Below, piece by piece: positions 1-12,211 of a stretch of 64,000 nt of DNA. The notes beneath the pieces were generated by a model. That model was not told the DNA's origin. It did not search any database and saw only the letters and a list, made by a program, of their open reading frames with translations. The position numbers and the translations under genes are program-made. Numbering within the stretch: position 1 is the stretch's first letter; each line of letters begins with the position of its first letter. This DNA is from Euonymus europaeus (lineage: Eukaryota > Streptophyta > Magnoliopsida > Celastrales > Celastraceae), in contig OY756958.1 of NCBI GenBank assembly GCA_963580455.1, positions 30,516,501-30,580,500 on the forward strand. Reading direction: 5' to 3'.

Positions 1-41
1 CAAACAAAAAGAAGAAGATTGAATTGGAAGTAAATAAGAAC

Positions 42-3000
42 CTTAGTGACACGAGCCTTCGCCTTTATTTCCTTCTTCCTCTGTTCACGCCGATCATTCA
101 GCATTTGCCTCTTTGACCTAACTTCAATAAAATCATCTTCATCACTAGGAGCTTCTATGCCGAGTTGCTCAAATACGCGCACAATCCCACTTTGCAGGGG
201 AGTATCAACATCCTCCTCAGAATGAATGTTTCTTTTAAGTGTTCCATCTGCAGAATGAGGAACGTTATGAATCTCCGCAGATGATTCTTTTCCACCTCTC
301 TTTTGAGGCTTGCTCTGTGAATCTATACCTTGTGAATTAACCACACCTGGCCTCAACGCTTCCGAATTAAATGTCTGCTTTGATGGTCTATTTGACACCC
401 CCACCCCCCAAGACCCAATTCCTGTGGAAATTCCAATACTTTTCCCACTGGTATAGGACTTATTATCTAGCCCACACTGGTTTGGGGGAACCATAAAAGT
501 AGATAGCTTTTTCTCAGCATTCTCCCGAACTCGAAACTCGGTTCTTTGACGACGGGGTCTCCTCTGAATTCCATTGGAACCTGAGAAGGGGGCATCAGGA
601 GCCAAAAGAGATGATTTTGAGCCTGAATTTTTCACAGCAAAGATGTATTTTTTCCCCCTGCCAACTGATCCCTGGCCCTTTGATGTGCTTGCATCTTTCT
701 CTTTGGCAACTGGCTGAGATGATGACACATCAGTGTTAGACTGGCCTTCAAAATCTTTGGCGGATAAGGCTTTTGGGTTCTTCGCAACTGAATCTTCTGC
801 TTTAAGTTTCGATTCAGGCCTTAAACTGCTGCCAGCAATAAGAGATGTCTCTTTACGATCCTGCCGAATCACTTCTGGACTTTTTCTTGCAGCCATTGAG
901 TTATATCCATTCAATGCACCAATCCCGTGAGACAGATTCAGGGGCCTAGAAATAAGCCCTGGTTGGTTATCCATCAATGCAGACCCTGCACCGTTCTTGA
1001 TAAGTTTTGCAACTGCAATGTCTTGGGCAGGCTGACCTGAAAGAGAACCTCCCCGGTCCTGATGCAAAGAAAAACTAGCTGGAACATTGGGCTGAACAAA
1101 AGACATTGATTGAGGAGCCAACGAAAGTACCCCCTGAGAAATAGGAGTTGTATAACTTAGTTGACCAAACTGGAATAAAGAAGGTTGTGATGCGTGGACA
1201 TGGGCCAGTGACGGGCCAACCTGCGGATGCAAATGAAGAGGCATCTGTATTGAACCAATCTGTATTGCTTGAATCGGTGATGGTATCAGAGAAGGACCAG
1301 TAAACAGCCCAAACTGAAGCTTCACAGGTACCTCTGTCTGAGTAGGAGCAGAATTAATGGTAGACACGACTGTCTGAACCAACGAAGATGAGACTGAATG
1401 ATGTTGAGTTGAACCCGATGTACTAGAAATGTTCACATGATCCATCAAATCTGACGATGTAGATGTTTTAAGAGCAATACTTGGCTGAATAGCCAAATCC
1501 TGCATTTCCCTCTCAGATTCCTGGAAAATTCCGGAAGAATTATCAACACTCACTTGAGACTGACCATTTACAGATGGAAGGACTTGTCCATCATGATCCA
1601 TGACATTAAAAGATCCCTCTTCGTCGACAGTGACAACAGATAAATAAGGCATCACACTCGTAGTCTCTTCATTTCTAGCACTTCTTTCAAACTCATCACA
1701 TGGCATCCCAACCTCAACACCCTCATTGAAGCCTAGTACCAAGTTGTTGACCACCTGCGATGAGTCTTTCTCTTCTAGATGCATCTCTTCAAGATCCTGC
1801 ACCAGGTCATCACCTATGTCATGCACTTCGTCTTCTTCCTGGTATCCATCTTCGTCTTCATCATACTCCTCTTGCTCCTGCAACTGCTCATTGTTATCTA
1901 CAGTCCATTCTTCATCATCGCCAATTGATGCGGAGGCACTAATGGCATTCTCTTTCCCAGCCTCAATAGATGATCCAACAGGTCCTGGTCCAGACAAATC
2001 AAACTCTTTACCCTCTTCAGCAGCAGATAACACTGGAGAATCTTCAGATTCTTCCATGTCATCATGTGATAAATGAATTGGAGAGACAGGAGGGCTTGTA
2101 ACTGATAGAGAGGACTGAGAGTCACACCTTACAGAGCTCTTACCCAATTTCTGCTCCACATCCTCAATTTTATCTTGCTGGGTATCAACTATTTCAGCCT
2201 GGCCAAGACTCCCTTGATGACCACTTCCAACCTGCATGGTAGCTTCGCTTCTTGCTCCATGATCATAAGGCATCTGATTGTCAGCGATATTTGAAGTACT
2301 AGTGAGTTCATTCTCACCTTTATATTGGCTTCTCTTCATTGAAGTAAAAGATGGAGGAGGTAGAACGCGAGGCTGCCTCATGGTATATCGTGACCTCCCA
2401 AAGGAATAGAGGTCATCTGCCTCAGAATTAGGTTGCATTCTTTCAGAGTATGAAGTATAAGGACTGCCATGAAATCGATCATGTCCCCATCCAGTATCAC
2501 CAAATTTCTCAGTGAGGTTCTCATGATATTCAGATTCAACCTCTGTGTGTCTGCTATAGTGATCCCCATTCCCCGAAACGTTCCATCTCTGACCCCTGAA
2601 ATGAGAGAAATCATCAACTTGAGGCTCTAAAATCCCTCCTTTATGAAAAGTTCTAGAAGGCACAAATTCAGCTCCTCCCAAGAACTCTTTCCTTGAAAAG
2701 GCTCTTCCACCAGAAGACATGTCTCGCCCAGGACTATGACGACCATTATCCTGATCAGGTAGAGTGAAGGTTGGGCCATTGCCATTCTCAAAAACATCCC
2801 TTCTCCATGAATTCACAGGCTTTCCTTGGTCTAAAACGCTTGAAGAAACATCTCTAGACAAATGAGGCCTAGAACCCATGTCAAAGTGTCTATTAAGACC
2901 AGAGGAATCCGATGATGCAGAAGATGTTATCCTCTCCACCATCCTTTCACCATCTTCCCAATCATTGACATCTGCCACTTTAGATACTCCTTTTTCTTTT

Positions 3001-5078
3001 GCCAACCCAGACATTGTAACATCTAGTAGTGAAGAAGAACTGCCAACCCCCTTTGCAACTTCAGCTTGCCTCTTTGCAATTTTTTCCTCCAATTCCATAA
3101 GTTTTTGCTTAGCAGCCTGTTTCCTCCTTTCTTCTTCCACAATCATCATGTTTTTCTCCTCTTCTCTGGCTATCCTCTGCTCTTCAGCTCTTCGTAAAGC
3201 TTCGATTTGCTCATGTTCAGCTCTCCATGTAGCTTCTCGTGCTTCTTCCTCCAATCTTCTTCGTCGTTCTTCTTCTTCCCTTGCCAGCCGAAGTCTCTCC
3301 TCTTCCTCTCTTTGAGCTAGTTCCATAGCTTTTTCCTGTTCTTCAATTACACGCTGCCGCTCCAACTCTTGCATCTTTTGAACTCTCTCAAGTTCAGCTT
3401 CGAAGGACTCTCTTACAGGGTCATGAAAATCAGTCTGTTTCACCACATCTTTCTTTCGCTTAACCACCCCAACAAGGCCTCCAGAAAAGGGATCCCTTCC
3501 ATCAAAACCAGTAGAACCATAGTCTTTCATAAAAGGGTCCTCCAGATAAGTTTTTTCACTCTTAAGGAATGGGCGTTTCTCCCTACCAAAATTCAGTATG
3601 GGATCAATGATAGGAGGTACTTTACTAATAGACGAATAAGATGGTTTAGATGCTGTGCTATTCTGAAAAGCATTCCCTCTGTATCTGTTTGATTGTTCAC
3701 TGCCATACCCATCTTGTATATTCCATTCGGCCTGTCGTCTGCCATGTGAATCCACTGAGTTATTCAAAGATTGTCTCTCTCCTTGTCCATGCCCTAACTC
3801 TCTCCTTGCAGCATCAAATTGAGTATTGTCTCGAAAAGGGGATGAAATGTATTTATTCTCCCTAACTGTTTCTCTATCTAAACCAGAGGGCCTCGCACCA
3901 ATACCATTCAGCTCCTTTCCAACATATTGAGCACTAGGTTCTTCTTTTAAAAGAGAAGGAGCTCGCCATGAGTTTCTTTCACTTTCTTCTCTACTAGATG
4001 TTTTGATGTCTCTCCCTGAAGGGTCACTTTTAGGGACTTCACTAGAAGAAAACCTCCCAGTTTCATTGTCACGTTGTACCCACCTATCAGATAGACTATG
4101 AGCTGGTTTGAGTGGCAAGACACTGGCCCTTGGCGTGTCAAAATCTCTATCCCAATAGAGTTCATTCTTCGAAAGCCCATGGTCCTTACTCCGATATGTC
4201 AAACTATGACCAGTATCACGCTCATCATCTTCCCAATCAGATCTCGGGTTCAAAGGGACCAATGGCAATGGCAATGGCCCCAAAAAGTATTCATCCTGCT
4301 TCCTAGCTTGCACGCGATAACCCGAACCATTACTTTGACCACCTTTTGTATTCAACCCACCATTCCGGGAGGATGCCTGAAACTGAGGACGCATGTCCAC
4401 ATGTAAACTGCTCAATTGAGAACTGTCCCTCTGCTCATTGGAAAAGTCTTCACTCATCAATTGTTTCTGTTTGGAGTTCAAACCATCCTTCTGCTTCTTT
4501 TCATTCCCAACTGTCGCAAGCAGAGTTGCATGCAAGGAAGGAAAATCTTCACCCCTCAACACCGTTGCTTTATCCACCTGTGAATGACTAGAAACTGCAG
4601 CTGCTACCGTGACTGTCCGAGCAGTTGGTGGTGTATACAGGTTCCCACTCCCTTTATTCACACCATCAACCTTGATTTGCAATCCCGGATCAACAACATC
4701 GTGATAATCAACTACTTCCTTCTCTTGTGAAGATATTGTAGCTGGCTTAGTCCACCCTAGACTGGATGAAGTGCGCCGCGACCCACTCCCCGAGACACCT
4801 CCACTAGGCCCACCACTGGATCCCAAATCAAATCGTTCATGCTCCTTGCGCAGCGAGGGCAGATTCAATGGGGGTGGAACGGAAAGCTTAGGCCCAGTCT
4901 TGTGTGAGCTACGAGGTCTCGAAAGTACAACCATTCCTCCGCCTCCACCACTAACAGGTCGGGTCCGGGCCGTACCATAAGCACTGGCGGGATGTGGATG
5001 GTGGTTGTGATGCTGTTGGCCATAGGACTTGTTGAGATTCACAGATACGTACTTGTTACCGACGCCAGGATTGGCCAT
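42..5078 (-). CDS. Large plant-specific coiled-coil protein, At3g50370-like (partial, 5' exon)
   Basis: One open frame of 5,037 nt (1,679 codons) starts at the ATG complementary to 5076-5078 (MANPGVGNKYVSVNLNKSYG) and ends at a plausible donor (AAG|GTTCTT, intron from 41), so the gene continues left of the window. The protein is low in complexity. It has a Gly-rich N-terminus, an EDFPSL motif near residue 175, a highly charged Glu/Arg coiled coil at about 553-680, and an acidic run at about 1053-1103 (EEYDEDEDGYQEEDEVHDIG). Near the end of the exon a conserved block reads SDEDDFIEVRSKRQMLNDRR. I recall this architecture from the uncharacterised Arabidopsis At3g50370 family; the N-terminus also recalls BAT2/PRRC2-N (MOS1-like) proteins. 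No enzymatic motif is visible and the function is unknown. A 5'-UTR intron is likely, with a donor CAG|GTACTT near 5342. Open frame: very sure. Family: moderate. Confidence 0.85.
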
Positions 5079-5842
5079 CTCAGGTCCAGAACCAAAGAAT
5101 TCGCCTTCTATTTGCTTTTTTTGATGATAAGCAGATCGCAAACCAATTGATGATCACGAAATCAAACCCCAAAAAAACTCTATCCTGACCTGATCAAGTA
5201 ACAAAACCAATAATAAAATTAAATAAATACGTTAATAATCCACACAGGTTATATGAATTAAAATATGAAAGACAGCGAAGGACTCCGTGAAGAAGAGTAA
5301 CCCCATAATCCACAAGTGAAAAAACTGCAGTCGTAGGAAGTACCTGCCACTTTTCTTTGCCGCCTCTGTCAAAGAGCAAAGACTTCGGTTTTGATCACCC
5401 CCAAGAGATTGATGACATTTTGTTGAATAATTGGTTCGATTGGGATGTTCACTGGTGTTCTCTCGAGACGAGGATATGGGGCAGACGTTGGATTCGGTGG
5501 GACAAGTGGATCCAGCGACTGGATCGAGTCAAAACTCCTCTGGTGGTCTGCGTGGCTTCCAGCGTGATTCTGGCGCCCCTATTGAACGTCTACGGACGGG
5601 GTTGGTTGGACTACCTTCGTGACGAGCTAGAGACGGCTTCTGGGTTGTTGATGCCGGTAACAATGATTGATGGTGGAGATGGTGTGTGGCTATGGTGGAG
5701 ATGGTGTGTGGCGATGGTGTCGCTGGTGAGAGAAAAAGAGAGACAAATAGAGAGGTTTAGGTCACGAAGAAATCTCCAAAGTGCAACGTTAATTGACGCC
5801 GTATGTCCCCCTAACTGATATAACGGTCAACAAACAGTCAAG
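5079..5842. promoter_or_regulatory. Divergent 5' leader/promoter region
   Basis: This interval separates the minus-strand large gene from the plus-strand helicase-like pseudogene. It probably holds the 5' leader of the former, with a leader intron running from about 5342 to just upstream of the ATG. An open frame on the plus strand (5357-5818) has no family resemblance and lies across the leader, so I do not call it a gene. No clear TATA box was seen. Confidence 0.45.
5670..5712 (+). repeat. 22-bp-period tandem duplication
   Basis: The unit ATGGTGGAGATGGTGTGTGG(C) occurs at 5670-5690 and again at 5692-5712 with one spacer base. It lies in the shared upstream region of the two divergent genes. 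Confidence 0.85.
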
Positions 5843-7544
5843 ATGGTATTTCTTCCTCTCTCATACACGAATTTGCAGAAGACGATTGTAGAACTGTTGG
5901 GCGTGGCGGGACACCGCCCGTGCCTGCCTATGGTGGTCTGTTGTAGCTCGCGCGACGAGCTTGATGCTGTCTGCTCCGCAGTTTCCAACCTCCTATACAT
6001 TTCATTGGCTTCTTTGGTATGTCTTGCCCATTTCATCGAATGGTATATTTCATTGGTATGCAGTGCCAAATTATTGAAGCTTATACTGATTATTACATGG
6101 ATGATTCTATATGACGGTGATGACTGTGGTTATTAACGTTGCTTTGATGAACCTCCCTTGGCAGTGTAGGATGTTTTGAGTTGTGACTGTGACTTTAATT
6201 GTAAGATGCAATTCCCCTCTGTGGCTATAGTCAGGGGAGATATAGTGAAAAGGTTTCCACTTGACCCTATCCCTTCATAAAGTCATCAATTGCGGACGGT
6301 AGGAAACTACGTCTGTATTTAACTGTAAGCAAAAAGAAGACAAAGTTCCCTTAGCTAGGGTTTCTTGCTTGCTCTGGAAATTTGGTTGTCTTCCCTGATG
6401 TCCTAGACTCATAGCTTATTTGGTCACTACATGATCCCATATCTTCCTTGATATTTTCTGAATTTGATCCATGACCCTCTTTTTGCATTCTTTTACGATG
6501 TCAATCTATCATATATTAAGTCTGACATTAGGAATGTGGTTTAGAATAATTGTTCAGTTGTTTGTTTGGCGGGAAGCCGGGAACTGTTTTTACCTGTTAA
6601 TGAAATTAAAAGTATTGTCGATTTTAGGGCTGAGCCTATCGAGACGTCAAATCTTACATTCAGGTCCATCCCATGATAACCTCCAACAGAAATGTACTAT
6701 TTTTGGGGGCCTTTCCATTTTAGAATTTTGATTGAATAACTCTAGTGTGTACATCTGTACCTGCAGTTTGATTCATGGCAATGTTAGATTTTTTGCCTTT
6801 TCTTTTTCTGAAAATGCTTGCTATAGGTTGCGTATCATTACTTATGCCAGTAAAGTGACCAATATGAAGCAGAATGAACCCTTATTTTGGAGAAATTCCA
6901 GCAAGCCACGGTGATGTGGAACTAAAAGGTTACCACTCAGTCAGGTGATGAGGAAGTTGAAAAGATGAGCAGAAATCTCATATGATAGTTGTAACAAATG
7001 CCTGTCTGCCGCTTCTTGCATCTGGCGAGTCTCCAGTATCTGCCCATGTTCTGATAAACTATGAGTTGCCAATAAAGAAGGTAAGACTACACATATGTTC
7101 ATTGTTCACAAGCTTAACACCCTACTGATTGCATGCAGCACTTTTATTCAATAAATTTCAATGGTGATTTGGTTGTGGTTTAACCTCCCTCTTTTCTTGG
7201 TTTAAGCTTCATTAAAGACATTTGTGAATGTTTTCCAGTGTCTGCTTGCGCGTGCATTTCTTATTATAACTGAACTTTCCTGCTGTCCTGCAATTTCATT
7301 CTATTCTGCTGCTTGGAGGAAATATACATGAGGCGCATGACAGCGTGTTTGGCAGCAGGTTATTGCTCCTGTGCTATGATACTTTTTTGGTCGCACAATT
7401 GGATATTTACGTAGACATAATAGCTCCATCTAAACTTATGCAGATGGGATTGTAATCAATATGGTTGTTGGGTGTGAAGTGGTAACTCTGAAAAGTGTTG
7501 AAGAAAGCAGCACCATTGTTATTGCTGAGATGCCTATAAATTAA
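5843..7544 (+). pseudogene. Decayed helicase-C-like (eIF4A-fold) gene
   Basis: Four exon-like blocks with good splice sites are visible: 5843-6016 (donor GTATGT), 6851-7080 (donor GTAAGA), 7319-7358 and 7444-7544. Together they resemble the C-terminal RecA lobe of DEAD-box helicases. PMVVCCSSRDELDAVCSAVS fits motif IV, a block around IVVTNACLPLLASGE fits motif V, and VLINYELP with YMRRMTACLA stands where VINYDLP and HRIGRGGR occur in eIF4A. Even an intact relative would lack the arginine fingers, so it would be a helicase-like fold. The copy is broken: in-frame stops TAA 6851-6853 (first codon of block 2), TGA 6875-6877 and TAA 6923-6925, then a frame change near 6972-6985. Intron positions are kept, so this is an unprocessed duplicate rather than a retrocopy. 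The N-terminal ATP-binding lobe is absent. Confidence 0.75.
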
Positions 7545-7587
7545 TGTGAGTTGGTTGCCAGCTTCTTGTTATCCTAAGTTGTGGTAA

Positions 7588-7767
7588 AAATGTAAACAAT
7601 TTCCGTGCACAAGGCTCTAGGCTCCTGCCTAGCTCCTGCAGTAGGCAGGGTCAAGGACATGCGGATGTACGCTCCACATAATATGTGGAGTGATTGTTTC
7701 CAGTAATTTGAACATGTGACCTATAGATTGCATCCCTAAAACTCTTACCACTTCGACCACTTGTACG
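7588..7767 (-). mobile_element. Au-like tRNA-derived SINE
   Basis: Read on the minus strand, this 180-bp segment has a pol III A box (TGGTCGAAGTGG, just inside the 5' end), a B-box-like GGTCACATGTTCAAATT, then CTGGAAACA, and a 3' part with GACCCTGC...GGAGC...GTGCACGG, followed by a T-rich tail. This order matches the angiosperm Au SINE family as I remember it. It is flanked by a 15-bp imperfect target-site duplication (CCTAAGTTGTGGTAA at 7573-7587 and CCTAAGTTTTGGTTA at 7768-7782, 13 of 15 identical), which defines both ends. The boxes are diverged, so it is probably no longer transcribed. Confidence 0.75.
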
Positions 7768-7782
7768 CCTAAGTTTTGGTTA

Positions 7783-10329
7783 CATATAAAGGCCGCATGA
7801 CATTATTTTACTTAAGAGTTCAAAATGGCCCATCTATCACGCTTGCACTCAGTGACCCGTTCATCATTTTTTAACATTATCTGATTGGGCCTGTTTTTAT
7901 TGTGCAAGTCCTCTTTTGTAGTTTAGCTTTACACTTATTTTTATCTTTCACTCACTCATTTGTTACCTCACTTTTCTTCTTGATGATGTTTTGTAGAGAT
8001 GTTTATGTTCTACCACGCCAATGTACGCATCATAGAGGACTTTATCTAAAGCTTGGAGGCAAACGATAATTTGACTACAGAGCCTTTTATATCATAAAAT
8101 TTCACCGGCCATAAAATTTCCAGTGGGATGGTTGTGTTAATCTTTATAGAATGATTGCCTTTGGAATCTCCATGCTCCAGCACATGTTTGACAAATTTTG
8201 AAAGATTGTGGTACCTGGAACTTGAAACTGAAGTTGAATTGCAATTTCAAGTACAATTTATATGAAATTTAGGTTCATGTCGAAATCCCTGCTGAAAGAG
8301 TTTGTCTTCCCTGTTGGTATTTTATTTCGTCTTGACTTATTTTTGAGCTTCATGTTCCAACAGCATTGACAAAGATCTCTGGGTTGTAGCTCGATATTAT
8401 TAGCAGCTCGACTCTGCTCGAGCAAAGAGAATTTGATGAACAGAAGTTGTGAATGGCTGTTTAATTTCAGCTATATGAAGTTTCACACACACTTGATATA
8501 TTAACAAGAATTTCTTCTTCTTTTTCTTCTCTCTGTCTGTAGGTGTTAAGCAGACTTTTTTTATTATCTGGGTATGGTACGGAAGCGAGCTCATCTTTCA
8601 GGTATGTCCATGCTTCAACAGAATTTGACATTTTCCTTTACAGTAATACCTTCTGAGCTTTTCTTAATAAAAAGTGGAAAGATGTTTCCACCAAATCTTT
8701 CTTGAGTGTGTGAAAGAAAGAAGTGAATACCTTATCCCTATCAACTACTTTGAATTTTGAATGTAGTATGCATGAATCAACAGACAAGTGGATCCCAAAG
8801 ATGGAAGCTTTGGGTGTTCTGGAGGCAAATTATTCGGAGTAGTTGACAACTCAACGCTTGGATATACTAGTTTCACGTGAAGTGTCACTGCCTGTGTTCC
8901 CTCATTTTGGGCATTATACCTTCAAAAGGTTAGTGAACTTTTTATTCTCTCTACATGGACAACTAGTGCAAGTCTATGTGTCTTGTGGAAGGGGAGAAAG
9001 GAGACAGAATAGACTCCTATGAGTCCCATCGTTGTTTGTTTGTTCATTTTAAGTCATGTGTGTGTTGCATAATTTAGAGCCAGAGGGTCTGTTTCCTACT
9101 AGTTTTATTTTTATTTTTTAACGATAAACATGTATTAATTTCAATGTTTGTTAATTTAACGGTCACTTATCATTGAATAGCACTGAGAATAGGGTACTAC
9201 TAGAGAGTAGAGACTACTAGTTAATTGTATCACCGGATAACACGAGAATGATAGCAACAAGACAAGCGAAAGGCTGAGATGTACAGTACATTTATGCTAA
9301 TTGGTATATATATATGTATGTATGTATTTGTATATGTATATGGATCGCTTTTGATATCTTGAACACTGGATATTTCTCTGTAAAACCAGTTGGCATTCAA
9401 CTATTCAAGTCAAAACAGTGTGCTACACGTTGTAAAGTTGCTTGACCTTTTTGCTAATGAAGGAAAGGTTTTCACAAGTGAGTTCGCAAGTCGTTTTAGT
9501 TGCGTGGTGTTGATGATCGTTTGTCCAGAAGTGGATTTCTTACACGCTCCTTCTACTTCGAATTTCAAATCGACTGTTTTCATTTTGGTTACGTGTTGTT
9601 CAACAAGTTCGGATTCTTACAAGATGTGCAAACTGCTAAGTACTTTTTAGTTACAGTTTTAGCACCAGACCCATATTTTACAGAGCCATGCATGTCATGA
9701 ATGGGGCACGTGGCATATGATGAGCACACGTGCATATCAGCACTGACAGAGATGAAAGCGACCCAATTCCTTGAGTTCAAGGCAAGCCTAGATTCTTTAA
9801 CAAGGGCTGCCACCAAAATCAACAGTGGACTATTGGTTGGTTGTATTGGGATTGGGATTGGGATTGGGATTGGGATTGGGAGGTAATATCAATTAAATCA
9901 TAAGATGACAAATTGACAGCTTTCTATTCTGGCATTTTTGGGAGGTCTGCCACTGCCAGCAACGGTACTAATCAGTATTCACAAGGTCTTTCTTCTGTTG
10001 TGTGTAGAGACTACTGAGAGTCCAGACGAACCCCACTTTATAGAAAAGGACGAACCACCCGCATGACCACCTCTCCTTATCCTAATCCCCACACTCGTCC
10101 ATTCCTCACCACCAAACCCTAACTAATCAAACCCATTGGGATTTGAGAGAGGAAAAAATTAGATATTCTAGAAAGGGATCGAGAGGGAGACTTCACCAGA
10201 TTACTTGAGCTGAGTATTATATATATCTAACGAAAATTAAAACAGTTTGAGAGTGAGTGCAAAGAAGAAAAATATTCTGCTAACAAATCTCAATCTTTTG
10301 AAAAAGTCATACATATTTTGGGAATTGAA
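7783..10329. other. Intergenic, no gene recognised
   Basis: No convincing coding region was found. It holds a short TATG/TA-rich stretch near 9306-9345, the ATTGGG microsatellite at 9845-9880, and from about 10000 the promoter and 5' leader of the MATE gene. Short open frames at 9390-9886 look random. Confidence 0.5.
9845..9880 (+). repeat. (ATTGGG)6 hexanucleotide microsatellite
   Basis: Six perfect consecutive ATTGGG units, 36 bp. The minus strand is CCCAAT, the CCAAT-box core. It lies 450 bp upstream of the MATE start codon. Confidence 0.95.
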
Positions 10330-11949
10330 ATGGATGATCATGCAATTGCAGTTTCTACTCCATTGTTATTCAATGCTGGGTATCTTAAATCCTCACCTCA
10401 AGAGAGTGTCAAGGATGTACTACTGTCGCATGATGAAGATTCTCTGCACAACCCAAATGATCAAGAGTGGCAGCGGCCTACACTCTCACAGGTTAGTTAA
10501 CCATTCTTTTTGACCACCTTTGATTCATGGGGTTATGGGTCATTGTCAATATTAATCTCTTATTCTCTCTTCCAATTTGTGCTCCCCTCTCAGGTGGTAG
10601 AAGAAATCAAACAGCTCTACAAAATAGCCTTCCCTATGATCATCACTGGCCTTCTCATCTATGGCAAATCAGCAATATCAATGGTGTTTATGGGGAAATT
10701 AGGGAAAGAGACTTTAGCAGGAGGTTCTCTTTCAATTGGCATAGCCAACATCACCGGCTACTCTGTCCTCTCTGGCCTGTCTATGGGCATGGAAGCCATT
10801 TCATCTCAAGCTTGTGGAGCCAAACAATGGCCTCTAATGGGCCAAACCCTTCAAAGAACAATCACAATTCTCATCTTATCCTGCATTCCCATTACTCTTT
10901 TGTGGTTAAACTTTGAACCCATCCTTCTCTATTGTGGGCAAGACTCAATTGTCTCATCTATTGCATCGACCTATCTTGCATTCTCTATTCCAGATCTACT
11001 TTCCCAAGCTTTCATTAACCCTCTTAAGATTTACTTAAGAACCCAAAACATAACCCTCCCTCTCATGCTAAGTGCCGCTTTTGCACTCTCCCTTCATGGA
11101 CCCATCAACTACATCCTTGTTGATCATCTCATGCTGGGAATTAAAGGCATTGCCATGGCAGCTGCATTGACAAACTTCAATCTCCTGGTTTCACTTCTTT
11201 TATATTTATGTTTCTCAGGGATTTGTAGAAAATCATGGCAAGGATGGTCTCTTCAATGCTTCGACGAGTGGAAACCAATTCTTGGTCTAGCCATACCCAG
11301 TTGTATCTCTGTGTGCCTAGAGTGGTGGTGGTACGAGCTAATGATAGTTCTCTCAGGACTTTTAACAAACGCCCCGGATGCAGTAGCTACAATGGGAATC
11401 TTAATCCAGGCAACCTCTCTAGTCTACATTTTCCCATCTGCGCTCGGTCAAGCGGTATCAACACGTGTAGGTAACGAACTAGGATCGAGACAGCCAAGCA
11501 AAGCCAAAACCTCATACATAGTTGCACTCTTATGCGCCATTTTCACAAGCTTCTTCGTCGTGTCGTTCATGACAACAATGAAAAATACGTGGGGGCGGGT
11601 TTTCACCAACGACAAAGCGATACTATCTTTGACGGCGATGGCTATGCCCGTTGTGGGTCTGTGTGAGATCGGGAACTGCCCGCAGACCACCGGTTGTGGA
11701 GCGTTGAGAGGTAGCGCTAGACCAAGCTTGGGTGCCAACATAAACCTGGGTTCGTTTTATGGTATTGGATTACCTCTAGCAATCTTAATGGGCTTTGGTA
11801 TGGATTTGGGCTTAATGGGCCTGTTGTTGGGCTTTCTTGCCGCACAGATTGTTTGTGCCATTGCAATGGTGGTGGTTCTGATTAGAACTGATTGGTTAAA
11901 ACAAGGAAACAGGGCAAGAGAGTTGACTGGTGTTGAAGATCGAGACTGA
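10330..11949 (+). CDS. MATE/DETOXIFICATION efflux transporter
   Basis: Exons are 10330-10491 and 10594-11949 (102-nt intron, CAG|GTTAGT to CTCAG|GTG, phase 0), giving 505 residues. That is the usual size of plant DTX proteins. The soluble N-tail is about 65 residues, followed by about twelve hydrophobic segments arranged as two MatE halves. The first half begins near residue 70 (IAFPMIITGLLIYG, MVFMGKLGKETLAGGSLS, SSQACGAKQW). The second half carries the hallmark VSTRVGNELG. The retained TALRGSARP-like block (GCGALRGSARP) and the KQGNRARELT tail are also typical. Family members move organic cations, metabolites or hormones against a proton gradient in the plasma, vacuolar or endosomal membrane; the substrate cannot be read from sequence. 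The overall pattern recalls the DTX48-54 (ABS3) clade, a weaker call. The chosen ATG is the first in frame; the open frame extends upstream only to a non-ATG codon. Confidence 0.93.
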
Positions 11950-12211
11950 AACGGAGTCGACACCATTACCAGGTATATATGACGATGGTTAGTTCTTGGT
12001 TTCATTCACTCCCCATCTCCGTTCTCAAGTATTTATTTGTTAAATTTCTGTGTGAGGCTCGCCTTTGGGCCTCGGGTTTTACTGGATTTTAAACCCAAAT
12101 ATTAAGCCCATTAATACACTGAACAAGCAAAGCTTCGACAAGCAGCTCGCATTCGATCTTCACCAATTTATGTATAATGTATGAGGTAGACAGCTTTAAA
12201 GGTGATAGGAA

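Noticed and set aside
5357..5818. 153-codon plus-strand open frame
   Set aside because: Trp-rich, no family features, overlaps the leader of the minus-strand gene and precedes the pseudogene in no consistent way.
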